47,480 bases of DNA from a virus, in the IMG/VR virus record IMGVR_UViG_3300036795_000437, positions 1 to 47,480 of that record; one strand, 5' to 3'. This document shows, piece by piece, positions 39,025-47,240 of the stretch; positions within the stretch are counted from its first letter, which is position 1; every line of letters starts with the position of its first letter. Both the position numbers and the translations under genes were made by a program. The notes under the pieces are model-generated. The model was not told the origin of the DNA. It searched no databases and saw only the letters and a program-made list of their open reading frames with translations.

Positions 39025-39703
39025 CGTTTACGTTAAACGTGGTGCCGACGATTTTGCGGAGGGCCTCGCGCAGCTGCTGCCGACCGGAGCGGCATGGCCA
39101 CGCGATCTCGACGCGCCGCTGATGAAATTCGTCGCGGGGCTTGCCGGCGTCTGGGGTGACGTCGCTCAACGCGCCGACGACCTCCTGGTGCGCGAGAGCG
39201 ATCCTCGCGCGACGCTGGAGATGCTGCCGGACTGGGAGCGAGCGTTCGGACTGCCGGATCCTTGCGTTGCGGAGCCGCTGACCATTGGCGATCGCCAGAA
39301 GGCCCTGGTCGCCAAGATGACGACCGAAGGGGGCCAGTCGCGCGCCTTCTTCATCAGCCTCGCGGCCTCGATCGGCTACACGATCGCGATCCGAGAATAC
39401 GCGCCATTCATGTGCGGCATCTCGCAGGTCGGCGATACGACGGATGGCGCCGGCGGCGAGCCGCGCTGGGAGATCGGACCGCCTGAAATGCGGTTCTATT
39501 GGACTGTGAAAGTCGGCGCCGTGCGCCTCACCTGGTTTCGCGTCGGCGACGGTGGCGGACAGGCGGGCATTGATCCACATCTTCGCATCGCGCTTGCGAC
39601 GGATCTCGAATGTCTGCTGCGCCGCTACAAGCCGGCGCATACGGACATTCTATTCGACTACAGCGGACTCGGCGCGCCCGATCCGATGGCTGGAACGCCC
39701 TGA
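39017..39703 (+). CDS. Baseplate protein (Mu gp48/DUF2313-like)
   Basis: A 228-residue protein with DFAEGLAQLLPTGAAWPRD at the start, MLPDWERAFGLPDPC, and LLRRYKPAHTDILFDYSGLG at the end, which are marks of the gp48 family. It attaches the fibre network to the baseplate. It overlaps gp47-like and is followed by the fibre gene after AGAAAGAGAAG. Confidence 0.9.
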   Translation: MPDVYVKRGADDFAEGLAQLLPTGAAWPRDLDAPLMKFVAGLAGVWGDVAQRADDLLVRESDPRATLEMLPDWERAFGLPDPCVAEPLTIGDRQKALVAKMTTEGGQSRAFFISLAASIGYTIAIREYAPFMCGISQVGDTTDGAGGEPRWEIGPPEMRFYWTVKVGAVRLTWFRVGDGGGQAGIDPHLRIALATDLECLLRRYKPAHTDILFDYSGLGAPDPMAGTP

Positions 39704-39730
39704 TTTTTCTTTCCCAGAAAGAGAAGACCG

Positions 39731-40999
39731 ATGGATTACAATCAGCCTTATGGCGGCGCGACCGGCGCGCCTTACGTCAACGGCAATCCGGCAACAGGCA
39801 CAGCTGGCTCGATCCCGCCGGCGGCGGCGATCGAATATCCGCAGCGCGAGATCGTCGACACGATCACGAAAGCGGGCCTGACGCCGAGCAATGCGGATCT
39901 CGGCCAGCTCGCCAAGGCGATCCAGAGCGGCGCCATGGTCGACGGCGCCGACACCGGGACGGCTAATGCTCTCGTCGTCACGCTGGCGCCGACGCCGAGC
40001 GACTATCCGAAATTCCTCTTCATCAAAAAGGGCGCCAACGCAAACGGCGGCGCGACGACGATCGAGATCAACACGCTGGCCGTCGTCGGCGTGAAAAGCG
40101 CCGGCGCCGATCTTTCCAGCGGCGTCTGGGGCGCGAATGCCATCGGGCTTCTTGCCTGGGATGGGGCTGCCTATGAGCTGCTCGCCGTTTCTGCGAGCAG
40201 CGGCGGCGGCAGCAGCGGGCTCAGTGGCGTCGATAACAGCTCGGCGCCGATCTTTCCGGAAATCATCGGCACGAGCTCCAATCCGAACGATTACAGCGCC
40301 AACGTCCTCGCCTTTACCGGCTCTGTCGGCCAGGTCGTCGTGAATTCCGGCAAGAGCTGGCAATGGCGCGGCCTTAAGCTCTTTTCGAGTGCGAGTTTTG
40401 CGGCGGCCGATCGCACCTTCGCGACGGCGGCCAGCAAGACCTATCATCTGCGCTGGAATGCGCCGGGCACCGGCGCCGCGACGCCGGCGGCGAGCTATCC
40501 GAACGGCCGCTTTGTGCTCAAAGACCTGGCCGATGCCGCCTATAACCCGTCGTCGCTCTCCGAGAATCATTACACTCTCGATACGCAATATGACGACATG
40601 CTCTGCGCGCGCGTCGTCACCGATGCAGGCAATAATCCGACGATCACTGCGCTCGCCAACAAAGCGCGGCTGTGCGGCAACGTCACCTTTGACAGTGGCG
40701 GCGTGACTCGCACCTCGGATGCAAACGCATTCATCGCGGTCGTTTTCAATCAGTTTACTTTGAATTGGTCGCGCAATCCGGTCGTTGCCGGCAATGGCAG
40801 CGGATATCTCGGCCAATACTACGGATCTAAGACAATGTGGGGCGGCCCTAGTTCGCCCGTTTCGGCGACCGACGGGACCGGCACCGTCTCCTACGGCTGC
40901 GACCGATATCAATATCGGCCGCTGATGCAGATCAAGGTCGCAACAGCGAGCACCTCTGGGACCGTCGCGGGCTGGTGTTCGTCAGTCTCGATCGCCTAA
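39731..40999 (+). CDS. Tail fibre protein
   Basis: A 422-residue protein. The N-terminal ~60 residues (MDYNQPYGGATGAPYVNGNP, IEYPQREIVDTITKAGLTPS, LGQLAKAIQ) are a common fibre attachment domain. A beta-rich body follows with Gly/Ser links (SASSGGGSSGLSG), and a distal domain ends VAGWCSSVSIA. It should contact the host surface. It carries no variable-repeat sequence, so the DGR does not diversify it. Confidence 0.8.
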   Translation: MDYNQPYGGATGAPYVNGNPATGTAGSIPPAAAIEYPQREIVDTITKAGLTPSNADLGQLAKAIQSGAMVDGADTGTANALVVTLAPTPSDYPKFLFIKKGANANGGATTIEINTLAVVGVKSAGADLSSGVWGANAIGLLAWDGAAYELLAVSASSGGGSSGLSGVDNSSAPIFPEIIGTSSNPNDYSANVLAFTGSVGQVVVNSGKSWQWRGLKLFSSASFAAADRTFATAASKTYHLRWNAPGTGAATPAASYPNGRFVLKDLADAAYNPSSLSENHYTLDTQYDDMLCARVVTDAGNNPTITALANKARLCGNVTFDSGGVTRTSDANAFIAVVFNQFTLNWSRNPVVAGNGSGYLGQYYGSKTMWGGPSSPVSATDGTGTVSYGCDRYQYRPLMQIKVATASTSGTVAGWCSSVSIA

Positions 41000-41026
41000 G
41001 CGCTCAAACCCGAGGAAGCACACGCT

Positions 41027-41680
41027 ATGTATATTTCTGCGAATGGCGATCTGATCGCCGCGGTTGCCTATGCCGGCGGCGGCGCCGGCGGCGTCAAGGT
41101 CCCCGATGCATTGCTCGCGGTCCCGCAAGAGCGCTGGCGGTTCGATGGCGCGACCGTCGTCGACGCCGCGACGTTCAACACGTTCTATATCGACGCAAAC
41201 GGCGTGAAGCATATCGTCGCCGCCGCCGGCTGGCAGCAGCTCGCGTGCGCTTATACTGACGTGGTCGCGCAGACAAATGGCGTCTGGGCGGTGGTTTCGG
41301 CGCTGGCGCAGGCGCAGGGGGCGAAGATCACCACGCTCAGTGCGGTCTGCGAGGCGCAGATCACCGGCGGCTTCACCTCCTCGGCGCTCGGCGCGGCGCA
41401 CACCTACCCAAGCGGGATGCCCAAAGATCAGATGAACCTCTCTGGCAGCGTGACGGCCTCGACACTGCCGTCGGGCCAGGTCGCCGGCTGGACGACGCCG
41501 TTCTGGTGCGCCGACGCGAACGGCATCTGGGCCTTCACCGATCACACAGCCGCGCAGATCCAGCAGGTTGGCGAGGATTTCAAGTCGGTTGTTGTCGCCG
41601 CACAGCAAAAGCTGATCGCTCTCACATCGCAGGTCAATGCCGCGGCATCTTTAGAGGCCGTGAACTCCGTCGACTGGTAA
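41027..41680 (+). CDS. Tail fibre-associated protein (DUF4376-like)
   Basis: A 217-residue protein. The N-terminal part (MYISANGDLIAAVAYAGGGA) is variable. The C-terminal part (KITTLSAVCEAQITGGFTSS, YPSGMPKDQMNLSGSVTAS, PFWCADANGIWAFTDHTAAQ) matches the DUF4376 pattern found in phage tail-fibre or fibre-assembly proteins. It follows the fibre gene by 27 bp. It could be a fibre chaperone or a second fibre segment. Confidence 0.65.
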   Translation: MYISANGDLIAAVAYAGGGAGGVKVPDALLAVPQERWRFDGATVVDAATFNTFYIDANGVKHIVAAAGWQQLACAYTDVVAQTNGVWAVVSALAQAQGAKITTLSAVCEAQITGGFTSSALGAAHTYPSGMPKDQMNLSGSVTASTLPSGQVAGWTTPFWCADANGIWAFTDHTAAQIQQVGEDFKSVVVAAQQKLIALTSQVNAAASLEAVNSVDW

Positions 41681-41727
41681 GAGAACGACCGTCGCGACGG
41701 AATTCAGCCGGCATCTCGGTTCGACGA

Positions 41728-42120
41728 ATGTCCGCCTTCACCGGCGCGCTGACCCTCACCGAACTCGACCTCGACTGGCGGAGCTGGCGACTCGAGTCGC
41801 CGCTCACCTACGAGGTTGGAGCGCTGGGCTCCGGCAAGATCGTCACGGCGCCGGTCGGATTCGTCACCGATGGAGCCAGCGTGCCGCGCGTCTTCTGGTC
41901 GGCCCTCCCGGCGTGGGGGCGCTACAGCCGCGCCGCCGTCATCCACGACTATCTGTGCACCTGCATCAATGCGCGCGACCCGCATCCGCTTGCGCCGACA
42001 CGCAAGGTCGCGGACGGCATTTTTCGCGAAGCGATGAAGGTCTGCGGCGTGAGCGCGCTTCTTCGCTTCGTCATGTGGGTGGCCGTGCGGATCGAAGCGA
42101 TCTGGTCCGGCAAGCCCTGA
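41728..42120 (+). CDS. DUF1353 phage protein
   Basis: A 130-residue protein starting MSAFTGALTLTELDLDW at 41728. It has VTAPVGFVTDGASVPRVFWS and YSRAAVIHDYLC, the DUF1353 signature. DUF1353 proteins sit near phage lysis or tail genes and their role is unknown. It is followed at 21 bp by the lysozyme gene. Confidence 0.8.
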   Translation: MSAFTGALTLTELDLDWRSWRLESPLTYEVGALGSGKIVTAPVGFVTDGASVPRVFWSALPAWGRYSRAAVIHDYLCTCINARDPHPLAPTRKVADGIFREAMKVCGVSALLRFVMWVAVRIEAIWSGKP

Positions 42121-42140
42121 TTATCTCCAAGGAGGATGAC

Positions 42141-42794
42141 ATGGATCCCGTCTCGCTGAAGGTCCTCGACCTGTCTCACCACAACTGCGGCCCTGGTGGC
42201 CCCGACGACGATATCGACTTCGCCGCGCTGGCGGCGTTCGGCATCCGCGGGATCATCCACAAGGCGTCGCAGGGCGCCTCGATCGTCGATCGCACCTATG
42301 CCGATCGCCGCGAGCAAGCCCGTGCTGCGGGTCTGCTCTGGGGTGCTTATCATTTCGCGACCGGCGACGATCCGGAGGCGCAGCTCACGCACTTCCTCGA
42401 GGTCGCCCAGCCGGACGCGCAGACGTTGCTGGCGCTCGACCATGAGCCGAACAACGGCAACGATCTCGACGTCGACGGCGCGCGCGCCTTCCTCGACGCC
42501 GGCCGCCAGAAGCTCGGCCGCCAGCTGGTGCTCTACAGCGGCAATCTCATCAAGGAGCAGCTGCGCGAGCCCGACGAGTTCTTCGGCGGTCACCGGCTCT
42601 GGCTGTGCGAATACGGCCCTCGCATGATCCTGCCGCCGGCGTGGGCGCAGGCCGGCGCATGGCTCTGGCAGTTCTCCGGTGACGGCGTCGCCAATCGCGA
42701 CGTCACCGTACCCGGCCTCGCGCGCGGCAACACGGTCGACATGAACTCGTTCGCCGGCTCCGACGAGGACCTCGCCGCGCAGTGGGCGTCGTGA
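42141..42794 (+). CDS. Endolysin, GH25 lysozyme
   Basis: A 217-residue glycoside hydrolase family 25 lysozyme that cuts the glycan of peptidoglycan. The N-terminus reads MDPVSLKVLDLSHHN (Asp10 of the catalytic cleft). KASQGASIVDRTYADRR and LLWGAYHFATGDDP follow, with the acidic pair in LALDHEPNNG (near residues 100-102) and ending WLWQFSGDGVANRD. No signal peptide is present, so release needs a holin. AAGGAGGATG precedes the ATG. Its stop overlaps the next GTG. Confidence 0.93.
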   Translation: MDPVSLKVLDLSHHNCGPGGPDDDIDFAALAAFGIRGIIHKASQGASIVDRTYADRREQARAAGLLWGAYHFATGDDPEAQLTHFLEVAQPDAQTLLALDHEPNNGNDLDVDGARAFLDAGRQKLGRQLVLYSGNLIKEQLREPDEFFGGHRLWLCEYGPRMILPPAWAQAGAWLWQFSGDGVANRDVTVPGLARGNTVDMNSFAGSDEDLAAQWAS

Positions 42795-43219
42795 CCGACC
42801 AGGCGGCGCCGGCGCCGGACGACGGCGCGGATCCCGAACTCGACGCCGCGACTCTGGCGCATGATGCGGTGCGCCAACAATACGTCCTGGCGCAGCGCGC
42901 CTTTCGCCGCCGTGTCGCGGTCTACCTGCTGATCGTGTTTCTGATCGGCGGCTCCGGCATGATCGCCTACGGCCTCATGTCGGACGCCGCCGCCAAACGC
43001 ATCAGCGAAATATCCAACGTGATCGGCACCTTCATGCTGTCGATCGCCGGTCTGATCGCGGCCTATTTCGGCGCAGGCTCGATGGACAACCGCAGCATGC
43101 TCGGCGGCGGCATGAGCGGCATGTACGGCGGCTACAGCAGTTTTAGCGGAGGTTTCAATTCGGCGATGCGCCGGCCGATGACGAACGTCATCGCGCCGGC
43201 GTCGAGCCGCTCCGACTAA
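42791..43219 (+). CDS. Two-segment membrane protein, holin candidate
   Basis: A 142-residue protein starting at GTG 42791 (GTGA overlap with lysozyme). It has two hydrophobic helices (VAVYLLIVFLIGGSGMIAYG and NVIGTFMLSIAGLIAAYFGA) with a charged N-terminus and a Gly/Met/Ser-rich tail (GGGMSGMYGGYSS). Position immediately after the endolysin and topology fit a class II holin. Confidence 0.65.
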   Translation: MTDQAAPAPDDGADPELDAATLAHDAVRQQYVLAQRAFRRRVAVYLLIVFLIGGSGMIAYGLMSDAAAKRISEISNVIGTFMLSIAGLIAAYFGAGSMDNRSMLGGGMSGMYGGYSSFSGGFNSAMRRPMTNVIAPASSRSD

Positions 43220-43232
43220 AGGAAAAAGCACC

Positions 43233-43421
43233 ATGGTGTATTGGCTGTTGACGATCATTCTCCTCACATCTGACGGCAACGTGGCGACGACCACCTTCAA
43301 GCAGCGGATCACCGATAGCCCGACGATCTGCGCGCACGCAGCCGAACTGTTCAACCATCTGGATTTTGCGCAGGAAAATCGCCTGCTCGCGATCTGCGTT
43401 CCGTTCAAGAGCGAGAAATAG
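43233..43421 (+). CDS. Small hypothetical protein in lysis cassette
   Basis: A 62-residue protein (MVYWLLTIILLTSDGNVATT...). The first ~12 residues are hydrophobic and could be a short signal or anchor. The body has two cysteines (TICAH and AICVP). AAAGGAAAAAG precedes it. Function unknown. Confidence 0.5.
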   Translation: MVYWLLTIILLTSDGNVATTTFKQRITDSPTICAHAAELFNHLDFAQENRLLAICVPFKSEK

Positions 43422-43423
43422 AC

Positions 43424-43978
43424 ATGCTCACATTCCTGTCGGGCCTCGCCGCCACGATCGGGCCCTTGGCGCTCGCCGGCGGCCCGGCCGGCATCGTCAT
43501 CGCATGGCTCGGTTCGTTGGTCGCGAACAAGACCGTGAAGGTGGTGGCGATCGTCGTGGGCGCCGGTCTGGTCATCGCGACCACGGTCGGTGTGACGGTG
43601 CACATCGAACACCTCGAGCAGGACCGCGCGGCACTCAAGGTCGCGCGGCAGGACATCGCCGATCGCCAGGCGGCCAAGACCGCGCTCGAGCGCAAATACG
43701 GTTGCCTGGCGCGGCCTCCGGAGGAGCGAGATCTCGCGGTGTGCCTGACCGCCCGGGAGCGCGATGCCGAGGCCGCCAAAGCCGCAGAGATCGACCGTGA
43801 GCGCAAGGCCGCGGCGAAGGCGCAGGCGCAGCTCGACAAGGACAACGCCGCCGCCGACGCCGCCTCTACGGCCGAGCAGGCCCTGATCGAAGCCACACCG
43901 GCCGCAGCCGATGGCCCGGTGCCGCAGGTGCTGCTCGACAGCTGGTCGCGCAAGCGGAAGGAGAGGGGGCTGAAATGA
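43424..43978 (+). CDS. Inner-membrane spanin (Rz-like)
   Basis: A 184-residue protein. Hydrophobic segments near residues 5-30 and 36-58 (VKVVAIVVGAGLVIATTVGV) are followed by a long coiled-coil region (LEQDRAALKVARQDIADRQA...ERKAAAKAQAQLDKDNAA). This is the topology of an i-spanin that spans the periplasm. Its stop overlaps the o-spanin-like lipoprotein gene (ATGA), the usual Rz/Rz1 partnership. Confidence 0.72.
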   Translation: MLTFLSGLAATIGPLALAGGPAGIVIAWLGSLVANKTVKVVAIVVGAGLVIATTVGVTVHIEHLEQDRAALKVARQDIADRQAAKTALERKYGCLARPPEERDLAVCLTARERDAEAAKAAEIDRERKAAAKAQAQLDKDNAAADAASTAEQALIEATPAAADGPVPQVLLDSWSRKRKERGLK

Positions 43979-44268
43979 GGATCATGGTCATTCTCGCACT
44001 GGCGCTGCCGCTTGGCGGCTGTCTGACAGATCAGGCGCCCGCGCCGGCGCCGGTGCAGGTCTCGGTGCAGGGACCGGTTTTCCCGGCCAGCCGCTTCGCC
44101 TGCGGCGGCAAGCCCGTACAGCCGGATCCGGGTGCGGTCGGTACGCGCGCCGGCTCGGCCGCGGCCTCCTACGAAGACCGCGTCGAGACCTGGGGCCAGC
44201 GCTGCGACAATCGCCTCCAGTCGGTCAGGCGCGAGCTGCAGGCCGCCGGCCAGGTCGCCGCCCCCTGA
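43975..44268 (+). CDS. Outer-membrane lipoprotein spanin (Rz1-like)
   Basis: A 97-residue protein with a lipobox, LPLGGC (Cys16), and a Pro/Ala-rich start to the mature part (APAPAPVQVSVQGPVF), as in o-spanins. Three later cysteines are present. With the i-spanin it would fuse inner and outer membranes at lysis. It overlaps the i-spanin gene by four bases and precedes the ParA-like gene. Confidence 0.72.
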   Translation: MRIMVILALALPLGGCLTDQAPAPAPVQVSVQGPVFPASRFACGGKPVQPDPGAVGTRAGSAAASYEDRVETWGQRCDNRLQSVRRELQAAGQVAAP

Positions 44269-44269
44269 G

Positions 44270-45055
44270 ATGCCCTTCGACGAAGACGACCCGCCGCGGC
44301 GCGTGCCGCCGCGGCTGCCGCTGCACACCTCACCCGGAGACAAGCCCGTGATCCCCACGACCATCATCGTCGGCGCCGATAAAGGCGGCGTCGGCAAGAC
44401 CACCATGACCCGCGCGCTGCTCGGCTACCTCGCTGCGCGCGGCGTCAAGTACCGCGCCTTCGACTGCGAGTCGCCGTCCGGCGATCTCCGCCGCTTCGCG
44501 CCGGAGGCGGAGGTGATCGACATCGCGCGCGTTCAGGACCAGATGAAGGTCTTCGACGCCGCCGCAGGCGACAAGACGACGGTGCTCGACCTGCGCGGCG
44601 GCCTGCTGTCGCCGACACTGGCAGCACTCGAGGAGGCGAAGCTGCTCGACGACATCCGCAATCAGCAGATGCGGCTCATCCTGCTGCATGTGCTTGGTCC
44701 CACCATGGCGTCGATCGCCGAGATCAGCGCCGCGGCCAAGCGCATCGGCGGCGGCGCCGCGCATCACTTCGTCGTCAAGAACCACATCAACCAGACGCAG
44801 TATTTCGACTGGGACTCGGGCGAGGCGCAGGCGATGTGGCAGCGCATGGCCAACGTCACGATCGACGTGCCGCAGCTCGCCGAGATCGCCTGCGAGACGC
44901 TGCAGAAGCTCGGCGGCCCGTTCCTGACCTTCTGCGAGGACAAGCATCCGGCCGGCCCGCAGTCGCGGATCCTGCGCGGCCGCGTGCGCACCTGGCTCGA
45001 CACGGTGTGGAGCGAATTCGACCGCGTCGGCGTCGCCAAGCTGATCGCCGCCTGA
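44270..45055 (+). CDS. ParA/MinD-like P-loop ATPase
   Basis: A 261-residue protein with the deviant Walker A KGGVGKTT (Lys38-Thr45) of ParA/MinD/CobQ proteins and a DLRGG segment as Walker B. C-terminal helices end in VWSEFDRVGVAKLIAA. ATG 44270 gives a short proline-rich lead and lies one base after the o-spanin stop. ParA normally partitions DNA with ParB. No partner ParB or parS-like repeats are beside it (the ParB-like fusion at 5631 is distant). A role in lysogen maintenance or an anti-host function is possible but unproven. It is unexpected in a lysis region. Confidence 0.8.
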   Translation: MPFDEDDPPRRVPPRLPLHTSPGDKPVIPTTIIVGADKGGVGKTTMTRALLGYLAARGVKYRAFDCESPSGDLRRFAPEAEVIDIARVQDQMKVFDAAAGDKTTVLDLRGGLLSPTLAALEEAKLLDDIRNQQMRLILLHVLGPTMASIAEISAAAKRIGGGAAHHFVVKNHINQTQYFDWDSGEAQAMWQRMANVTIDVPQLAEIACETLQKLGGPFLTFCEDKHPAGPQSRILRGRVRTWLDTVWSEFDRVGVAKLIAA

Positions 45056-45108
45056 GTCCGCAGCGTTGCAGCGCGTCTCATCAACCCGACCAGCAGGAGC
45101 AGTCGCCA

Positions 45109-45378
45109 ATGGCTGAATCCGATGAACAGCGGCGCGAGCGCGAGTGGCACCTCGACAAGCGCGTCAACATCTCGATCATCGTCGCCGTCTTCCTGCAGAC
45201 GGCGGCGGCGATATGGTGGTCATCGGCCATCAACACCCGCGTCGACCAGCTCGAGCGCGGTGCCAGCATCAGTGCTAGCCAGGATTCCCGCATCGTCCGC
45301 CTCGAAACGAAGATGGATCTGATCTTCCAGAACCTGACCGAGATCAAATCCATGCTGCGGCCGCGCCCGTCGCCCTGA
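45109..45378 (+). CDS. Small membrane coiled-coil protein, holin/antiholin candidate
   Basis: An 89-residue protein (MAESDEQRREREWHLDKRV) with one transmembrane helix (NISIIVAVFLQTAAAIWWSS, residues ~21-40) and a coiled coil after it (TRVDQLERGASIS, VRLETKMDLIFQNLTEIKSM). This shape is common among phage holins or their regulators. GCAGGAGCAG precedes the ATG. Confidence 0.6.
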   Translation: MAESDEQRREREWHLDKRVNISIIVAVFLQTAAAIWWSSAINTRVDQLERGASISASQDSRIVRLETKMDLIFQNLTEIKSMLRPRPSP

Positions 45379-45413
45379 CGGCGACGCGCTTCCACCCATC
45401 CAGGAGATCCGAC

Positions 45414-45857
45414 ATGCAGCGACGCCGTCTTGGCGCGATCGCGCTCGTCTGCGCGTTGGCCATGCTGCCAGTTGAAGCGGTGCACGGCGGCCCGCACCAT
45501 CGCGGCATAACCTCCGGCCATGGCCTGGTCGCCTTCATCAATGGCCGGCTGCGCCGCTTCGTGCACCCCACCCACAAGTGCCCGTTCGGCTATCGCGAGC
45601 TGCTGGCGACCCTCTACTGGCAGGGCGCGCGCACGGCGAACGGTGAGCGCTTCCATCCGGATGGGCTGACCGTGGCGCTGCGCTCCCGCGCCTTCGGCCA
45701 GCATCTGCACATCGTCAACCCGCACAACGGCCGCGAGGTGACGGTGCGCCACAACGATTACGGGCCGGCGACCATCGCCGACATGGATCTGTCCCGCGGT
45801 GCCGCGCGGGCGCTGGGCCTGCGGCAGTCGAGCTATGTGTGTGCGAGGGCGCAATGA
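45414..45857 (+). CDS. RlpA-like double-psi beta-barrel protein
   Basis: A 147-residue exported protein. A signal peptide (MQRRRLGAIALVCALAMLPVEA) is followed by an RlpA-type domain: YWQGARTANGERFHPDGLTV, LRSRAFGQHLHIVNPHNGRE, HNDYGPATIADMDLSRGAAR. RlpA proteins cleave denuded glycan strands at septa. Residues vary in the usual 'RGPF' loop (NDYGP). It may weaken the wall at lysis or persist in the lysogen. ATGA couples it to the small gene downstream. Confidence 0.75.
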   Translation: MQRRRLGAIALVCALAMLPVEAVHGGPHHRGITSGHGLVAFINGRLRRFVHPTHKCPFGYRELLATLYWQGARTANGERFHPDGLTVALRSRAFGQHLHIVNPHNGREVTVRHNDYGPATIADMDLSRGAARALGLRQSSYVCARAQ

Positions 45858-45985
45858 CGCCTGCCGAACGTGAAGGCCTGCGCCTGGCGCAACAGCAATC
45901 GCCGCGGCGCGCCATCGTGGCCGTGGCGCTCGCCGTCGTCCTGATCTCGATCGTCGGGATCTGGGCAGCCGCCAGGGGTACGTGA
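45854..45985 (+). CDS. Small single-span membrane protein
   Basis: A 43-codon gene: MTPAEREGLRLAQQQS followed by a hydrophobic helix (IVAVALAVVLISIVGIWAA) and a short end. It overlaps the RlpA-like stop by ATGA and ends five bases before the next start. Function unknown; perhaps a membrane partner of the neighbouring exported protein. Confidence 0.5.
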   Translation: MTPAEREGLRLAQQQSPRRAIVAVALAVVLISIVGIWAAARGT

Positions 45986-45989
45986 CGGC

Positions 45990-46187
45990 ATGCGCGACGA
46001 TATCCGCGAGGCCCTCGAGTCCGCAGCCTCGGCCGGCAATGACGACGTTACCGGCATCTTCAAGCACGCGTCGGTGCCGTCACCGCGCAGCGTCAGCCGC
46101 GCGCAGAACGTGATCCGCCGCTTCCTCGAGAACATCGAAGACGAATCGCTGACCGTGCTCGAGCTGCGGACGGAAATCGAAGAGTGA
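45990..46187 (+). CDS. Hypothetical small protein
   Basis: A 65-residue helical, acidic protein (MRDDIREALESAASAGNDDV...TVLELRTEIEE). No family is recognised. It is the last gene of the lysis-proximal run before a short gap and the methylase gene. Confidence 0.45.
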   Translation: MRDDIREALESAASAGNDDVTGIFKHASVPSPRSVSRAQNVIRRFLENIEDESLTVLELRTEIEE

Positions 46188-46191
46188 GGTT

Positions 46192-46211
46192 CCCCGCCCA
46201 GCGTGGCGGGG
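46192..46211 (+). terminator. GC hairpin, weak terminator candidate
   Basis: CCCCGCC (46192-46198) pairs with GGCGGGG (46205-46211) across six bases, just after the small gene's stop. There is no T-run. The remaining gap to 46342 contains no clear gene or repeat. Confidence 0.35.
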
Positions 46212-46342
46212 GCCAGAGCGCGCCAACGCTCCGACTACGGGTCCACGACCAAGCAGGCCCGCACGACGCCAAGACGCTCAACGCCACCCCGCCGCCGCCG
46301 ACGATGCGCCGTCCGGGTTGAAAAACGGTTGAGCCTCAGAAA

Positions 46343-47197
46343 ATGGAATCCGCATGTCCGCGGCCGGTCGCGCGCGTCCGGCCACCCGCCCCTTACATCG
46401 GCGGCAAAAAGCACCTCGCCGATCGCATCGCGCCGGCGATCGACAGCCTCCGCCACGAGACCTATGCCGAACCTTTCGTCGGCATGGGTGGCGTCTTCTT
46501 CCGCCGCAGCTGGGCGCCGGCGGCGGAAGTCATCAATGACAGGTCGCGGGATGTCGCGACGCTGTTTCGGATCCTGCAGCGCCACTACCCGCAGTTCATC
46601 GAGACCCTGAAATTCCAGATCACATCGCGGCGCGAGTTCGAGCGCTTGATGGCGACGGATCCCGAGACGTTGACCGACCTCGAGCGCGCCGCGCGCTTTC
46701 TCTACCTGCAGCGCACCGCCTTCGGCGGCAAGGTCGCCGGTCGTAATTTCGGCACGGACTGCGGTGTGCCCGGCCGGTTTGATACGACGAAGCTCGGTCC
46801 GATCCTCGAGGCCATCCATGACCGCATGGCCGGGGTCGTCATCGAATGCCTTTCCTGGCAGGACTTCGTGCCGCGCTACGATCGGCCCGGGACGCTGTTC
46901 TATCTCGACCCGCCCTACTATGGCTGCGAGGACGACTACGGAAAGGGCACGTTCGCCCGCCGGGAATTTGGCGAAGTCGCCGATGTCCTCGCCGGCATCA
47001 GCGGCCGGTTCATTCTGTCGATCAACGATGTGCCCGAGACGCGCGAGATCTTCAGGCGCTTCCATATCGAGCCCGTTTCGACGCGCTACACGCTGGCCGG
47101 CTCGGACTGGCTCGAGGCCAAGGAGATCTTGGTCAGCGGTCCGGCGCCGGAGCCGATCGCGCGGCCGCCCGATCTGTTCGCCGGCCCGGCGGCGTGA
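46343..47197 (+). CDS. DNA adenine methylase (D12 class), second copy
   Basis: A 284-residue Dam-like methyltransferase. Motifs are YIGGKKHLADRI (residues ~18-29), YAEPFVGMGGVFFRR (SAM binding, ~41-55), EVINDRSRDVATLF, and the catalytic DPPYYG (~189-194). It differs clearly from the enzyme at 15268, so it is not a recent duplication and may have another recognition site. The start is weakly supported (no good ribosome site). It lies outside the structural genes, as morons do, and is followed by a terminator. Confidence 0.9.
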   Translation: MESACPRPVARVRPPAPYIGGKKHLADRIAPAIDSLRHETYAEPFVGMGGVFFRRSWAPAAEVINDRSRDVATLFRILQRHYPQFIETLKFQITSRREFERLMATDPETLTDLERAARFLYLQRTAFGGKVAGRNFGTDCGVPGRFDTTKLGPILEAIHDRMAGVVIECLSWQDFVPRYDRPGTLFYLDPPYYGCEDDYGKGTFARREFGEVADVLAGISGRFILSINDVPETREIFRRFHIEPVSTRYTLAGSDWLEAKEILVSGPAPEPIARPPDLFAGPAA

Positions 47198-47210
47198 TCA
47201 CGCGCGTATC

Positions 47211-47237
47211 AGCCCGGCCTCGCGGCCGGGCTTTTTC
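47211..47237 (+). terminator. Rho-independent terminator after methylase
   Basis: AGCCCGGCC (47211-47219) pairs with GGCCGGGCT (47224-47232) around TCGC and runs into TTTT. It is nearly identical to the terminator at 28342 but lacks the CATAGGGTG element. Confidence 0.85.
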
Positions 47238-47240
47238 GTC

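Noticed and set aside
40718-40731. ATGCAAACGCAT inside the fibre gene, resembling the immunity operator.
   Set aside because: The spacing between half-sites is one base short and it lies inside a coding region far from any regulator.
39731-41680. A second variable repeat in the tail-fibre genes.
   Set aside because: I looked for the TR core words (GGCTCGTGG, GCGGGCTCGCGC, GTGGGTGCGCGCGGG) in the fibre genes and found none.
46203-46610. Basic open frame overlapping the start of the second adenine methylase.
   Set aside because: Arginine/serine-rich composition, no ribosome site, and most of it is out of frame with the clear methylase motifs.
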